Assembly: GCF_030012215.1 (NCBI RefSeq)
Contig: NZ_JASCXX010000002.1
Coordinates: 62,001-126,000 of the forward strand
DNA length: 64,000 nucleotides
Direction of reading: 5' to 3'
Source: Anaerobaca lacustris
GTDB lineage: Bacteria > Planctomycetota > Phycisphaerae > Sedimentisphaerales > Anaerobacaceae
The notes beneath the pieces are model-generated. The model was given only the letters and a program-made list of their open reading frames with translations, did not search any database and had not been told where the DNA came from. This document shows, piece by piece, positions 61,601-64,000 of the stretch; the stretch's first letter is position 1, and each line of letters opens with the position of its first letter. The position numbers and the translations under genes were made by a program.

Positions 61601-64000
61601 GCGGGGCCATAGCGTGTTTCGAAGGCAGCAGCCCGACCTTGTCGAATTTGATTATCGAGAACTGTATCGCGCAAGGCCGTAACGGCGAGGACGCCAGCGC
61701 TCCGCCGACTCCGCCAGCGGCGCCGGATGCACCGGCCGATCCGGCCGATCCGGCCGATCCGCTGGATCCCCCGGCCGAGCCCGCGCCTAATCCGAGAGAT
61801 CCGAACGAGCCGGTCAACGGCGTCAACGGCCAGGCCGGCGCCGACGGCGCGGCTGGTGCCGACGGCGCCCCAGGGGCCGACGGCGCACCAGGCTTCCCCG
61901 GCGGTCGCGGCGGCCATGGCTACGGCGGCGCATTCTACTTCGACCCGAACTGCGCACCGACGATCCTGCATGTCACCATTCGCGGCTGCCAGGCGATCGG
62001 TGGCACCGGTGGCTTCGGTGGCACCGGTCAGGACGGACAGGACGGCCAGGATGGTGGAGACGGCCAGGCCGGCCAGGACGGCCAGGACGGCGGGCCGGGC
62101 CTGAACGACGGCCCGGACGGCAACGGCGGCGCGGGCGGCGCCGGTGGCGCGGGCGGCAATGGTGGCCCCGGTGGCGCCGGTGGTGACGGCGGCAAGGGCG
62201 GCGACGGCGGCGAGGCCCTCGGCGGCGCCATCTACTTCGGCGCCAACTGCCGACCGACGATTCGATTCCTTACCGTCACCGGTTGTGAAACCCTTCAGGG
62301 CCTTGGAAATGCCGGCGGTCCGGCCGGCGCCGGTGGCGCCGGGGGCAACGGCGGCGTGGGCGCTGAGGGTGGCGCCGGGGGCACGGGCGAAACCGACGGC
62401 GCCGAGGGCGCTGCCGGTGGCGACGGTGTCGGCGCCGATGGCGGCGCCGGTGGCGCCGGTGGCGAGATGGGGATCAACGGGCTGCGTTCGTGGGCCGGAG
62501 CGATCTTCTTCGCCGAAGACTGCCACGTGGAAATGCACGACACGGCGATCAGCGGCAACTCGGCCCTCTGGACCGTGCCGACGATCTCGTATATCGGCGG
62601 TGACGGTGGCGCCGGTGGCGCCGGCGGCAGCCCGGGCGGCAACGGGGGCGCCGGGGGCCCGGGTGGCAACGGCGAACCGGCTGGTGCCGGTGGTGCAGGC
62701 GGTGCCGCAGGGGCCGATGGCGGGCCCGGTGGCGCCGGGGCAGCGGGCGTGATCCTTCGCAGCTTCACGACCAACTTCGGCGGCGCCAATGCCTATCTGT
62801 CCAACTGTACCGTGGCCCTGACCAACACCACGATCAGCGGCAACCTCATCGAGGCCGACAGCGGCGGCGGCGAGTACTACGCCAACGACTGCACGGTCGA
62901 GATGACGCGCTGTACCATCGAGGGCAACACGGCCGGCGTCCACGGCGGCGGCCAGGCATTCGAGGCAGGCGCCTCGATCGTCCTGGATCGAAGCAGCTAC
63001 TTCGACAACGAGGCCGGCGCCAACGGTGGCGGTCTGTTCCTCAGCTACAACGGCCGGCTCGAAGTCCGCGACAGCATGTTCATGGGCAACCGCACGGTGG
63101 CCTTGGGTGGCTACGGCGGCGGCATCTACGGCGGCGGCGTCTGGGACGAAGATCGTCTGGACTACTTCAACGGCGGCGCCCTGGACATTCGCAACAGCGA
63201 GTTCTCGAACAACGAGGCCGGCTACGGTGGCGGGCTCTACTGGTACGGACAGGACGCCAGCGTTCGGGTCGCCACCTCCGTGATCCGCGACAATACGGCC
63301 GCCGAAGGCGGTGGTCTCTACTGGAGTCGGGGCACGCCTGTGATCGAGAATTGCAGCATTCGAGGAAACCAGGCGACCGGGCCGCGGTACAACGTGTTCA
63401 CGCCGGCGCCCACGCCCGATCCGAACGATCCGACCACGTGGCCTCCTTCGAACGTCTGGCCCGATCCGGACGACCCGAACTCGATGTTCGATCCGAACGA
63501 TCCGTTCACTCCGCCGGACATCGTCGAAGTCAGGAGCACCGGGCTGGGGCTCGGTGGCGGTCTGGTTTGCTGGTCGTCCAATGCCCTGATCCAGAACTGC
63601 TTCATCAATGAGAACGCGGCACAGGGGACCGGCGGCGGTGTCTTCTTCGGCGGCGACCCCTACACCCCGAGGTTGAAGAACTGCCTGATCAAGGGCAACA
63701 GCGCCACGGTCGACGGCGGTGGCATCGCCTCGCACTGGTTCGCAGCGCCGATGATCGAGAACTGCACGATCGCCGAAAACCGGGCCCTGGGGACCGGCGG
63801 CACCGGCCGCGGCAAGGGCGGCGGCATGGCCTGCTCGCACAGCAGCAATACGGTGCTGATCAACAGCATTCTGTGGGCCAATCAGGCCGCGCAGGGTTCG
63901 CAGATCTCGATCGGCAGCGAAAGCGATCCGGTGTACATCCAGCGTCCCGCGACGCTGACCGTCTCTTACAGCGCCATTCAGTACGGACGGCCGGGCGTGC
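58681..64000 (+). CDS. Giant exported beta-helix protein with inactive subtilase domain, partial
   Basis: The frame is open from ATG 58681 to the window edge (1773 codons so far). Signal peptide (about 12-32). Residues about 160-345 match the C-terminal half of a subtilase, but the catalytic Ser is Ala278 (GTASAASQVAG) and no Asp or His motif is seen. Then come parallel beta-helix repeats (about 345-690; GGGIRIEESSPTIDRCIITDN type), two InlB-B-like units (about 690-860), and a second beta-helix region. The latter is broken by Pro/Asp runs and collagen- or PGRS-like Gly inserts (about 1050-1085, 1120-1180, 1220-1260, 1300-1360). It is likely a cell-surface or secreted adhesin or matrix protein. 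ATG 58639 is an alternative start. Confidence 0.85.
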   Translation, partial: MRKQMQERPGTWRLLIGSVLILCAGAGLATANDVSFSFSNAIDGGLTADGPQEFLVRFVDRNGPPVSCPDLTGPLTTRTVRDAISNVVVEGASVQSEFDGVVPGLATVSLPGHVGLADALARFAACDDVLYVEPNYRYTLWGVPTGTTLDGGAAEADVRLVSLDVADSDGVNLDAAVAAIERAVAAGARVIVISWTGPDYSESLRNAIEAAGEKGVLVVAAAGDESRNTDLSPVYPAGYDASNLITVLATNENDELVWSSNYGRTSVDLGQTADGGTASAASQVAGAGAMLFAQHPGLSPIQVKHVLMQTADRVLPGLTASQGTLNLAAALAAVPSGQPGRVVNTRDVETVYPSIQAAIDDANNGDVIIAETRASGNTVYSERIDFNGKAITLRSGSVEDPDDPNVYPETTFIAGVSGQQGSIVTFANGEGSDSVLRGLTIGWGVAEYGGGIRIEESSPTIDRCIITDNQAQYYGGGIDCFGGSPEIVNCVIQNNRVLAQDGLGGGINCEDGAPTITHTTIRNNTSMNLGGGVACYNASPMLFNCFVINNSATSGSGQFDLEDSSPSITNCTIVVDENPPGNGGIVCSGRSDPTIVNCILWGNGDDLVNCFASYSCIEDGDAGEGNISDDPLLIAGPLGRYYLSQIAAGQLIDSPCVDAGDPTVGVSLAARTTRTDGVEDADTIDVGAHYDVASANLFPLNLTLMTVDADGAPIEGEVGGTVDPNGGLFREFSVLELTAESAEGYRLKQWLLTTGEMIEPDATIARTVLGPINMIAVFEKVPLYELRITVAGGNGSVSPEHRRGQIYPDGTVIHLVASPASGYIVDAWQGTDNDALWTNANTVTVDASKEVLVSFRQPKTLHVPGQYRSIHEAVRAASNHGDKIVVGTGIHRVHSIDFEGKAITLASENPDDPECVASTILDARQLGRLFVFQSGEGPDSVVDGFTLRNGSAVFDPETPNDSGGNGADGDDALGGAIACFEGSSPTLSNLIIENCIAQGRNGEDASAPPTPPAAPDAPADPADPADPLDPPAEPAPNPRDPNEPVNGVNGQAGADGAAGADGAPGADGAPGFPGGRGGHGYGGAFYFDPNCAPTILHVTIRGCQAIGGTGGFGGTGQDGQDGQDGGDGQAGQDGQDGGPGLNDGPDGNGGAGGAGGAGGNGGPGGAGGDGGKGGDGGEALGGAIYFGANCRPTIRFLTVTGCETLQGLGNAGGPAGAGGAGGNGGVGAEGGAGGTGETDGAEGAAGGDGVGADGGAGGAGGEMGINGLRSWAGAIFFAEDCHVEMHDTAISGNSALWTVPTISYIGGDGGAGGAGGSPGGNGGAGGPGGNGEPAGAGGAGGAAGADGGPGGAGAAGVILRSFTTNFGGANAYLSNCTVALTNTTISGNLIEADSGGGEYYANDCTVEMTRCTIEGNTAGVHGGGQAFEAGASIVLDRSSYFDNEAGANGGGLFLSYNGRLEVRDSMFMGNRTVALGGYGGGIYGGGVWDEDRLDYFNGGALDIRNSEFSNNEAGYGGGLYWYGQDASVRVATSVIRDNTAAEGGGLYWSRGTPVIENCSIRGNQATGPRYNVFTPAPTPDPNDPTTWPPSNVWPDPDDPNSMFDPNDPFTPPDIVEVRSTGLGLGGGLVCWSSNALIQNCFINENAAQGTGGGVFFGGDPYTPRLKNCLIKGNSATVDGGGIASHWFAAPMIENCTIAENRALGTGGTGRGKGGGMACSHSSNTVLINSILWANQAAQGSQISIGSESDPVYIQRPATLTVSYSAIQYGRPGV

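Noticed and set aside
61830-62760. CRISPR-like or tandem DNA repeat in the Gly-rich region
   Set aside because: The periodicity is that of Gly codons within an open frame; there are no regular spacers or conserved palindromic repeats.
59374-63840. A 1488-codon minus-strand open frame
   Set aside because: Antisense to the giant beta-helix protein. The high-GC periodic codons keep the frame open; the plus-strand product has a signal peptide and clear repeats.

Overview
This is a GC-rich (roughly 60-65% by eye), gene-dense bacterial chromosome segment. The gene mix suggests a planctomycete, probably of the Phycisphaerae/Sedimentisphaerales type. Supporting features are the siroheme-dependent (Ahb) heme route, PQQ-like propeller proteins opening with a WPQWRG motif, a DUF1080 (3-keto-disaccharide hydrolase) protein, Tat-exported Gfo/Idh/MocA oxidoreductases, secreted polysaccharide-degrading enzymes, several GspG-like pseudopilins in a row, and a giant secreted beta-helix protein. 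The assignment is an inference; no rRNA, tRNA, CRISPR array or insertion sequence was seen.

Layout. (1) 1-20171 is mostly metabolic and carbohydrate-related: ahbD and a two-domain ahbA/B-like gene; PQQ propeller, DUF1080 and sugar-dehydrogenase/CHRD proteins; a three-gene run of Gfo/Idh oxidoreductase, histidine kinase-CoA-disulfide reductase-rhodanese fusion and six-hairpin glycosidase; a GH29-GH5-PAP2 run; and argH-thiL-rhamnogalacturonan lyase. (2) 20172-22365 holds tsaE and a GIY-YIG gene embedded in dispersed and tandem repeats. (3) 22366-39751 is one long plus-strand locus for a type II secretion/type IV pilus-like machine. It encodes three GspG-like pseudopilins, GspI/J/K/H-like minor pseudopilins (the K-like one carrying a LamG domain), PilM-N-O-P-like proteins and a secretin. 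A complete signalling module follows (histidine kinase, CheY-like receiver, GAF-HD-GYP phosphodiesterase, STAS protein), then the GspE/PilB ATPase and the GspF/PilC platform. (4) 39745-54621 is mixed: 2H phosphoesterase, PutP-like symporter, pentapeptide-repeat ion channel, cupin, CNT nucleoside transporter, HAD phosphatase, sigma-54 activator, duplicated metallo-beta-lactamase-fold proteins, two thioredoxin-fold proteins, an RRM protein and tsaB. (5) 54880-64000 has a second, very large secretin with a Gly/Met-only stretch, followed at once by a giant exported protein (dead subtilase domain, beta-helix repeats, collagen/PGRS-like Gly inserts) that runs off the window.

How it fits together. 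The plus-strand machine locus looks self-regulating. Its ATPase has an N-terminal MshEN-like region of the type known to bind c-di-GMP in other systems, and a c-di-GMP phosphodiesterase is encoded just upstream, so a c-di-GMP-gated secretion or pilus machine is a reasonable model. Hairpins in the gaps between the three major pseudopilin genes could set their relative amounts. The second secretin lacks its own ATPase and pseudopilins here and may borrow them from the first locus to export the giant neighbour protein. The most interesting candidates for something undescribed are this signalling-integrated machine, the secretin/giant pseudo-subtilase pair, and the kinase-CoA-disulfide-reductase fusion.
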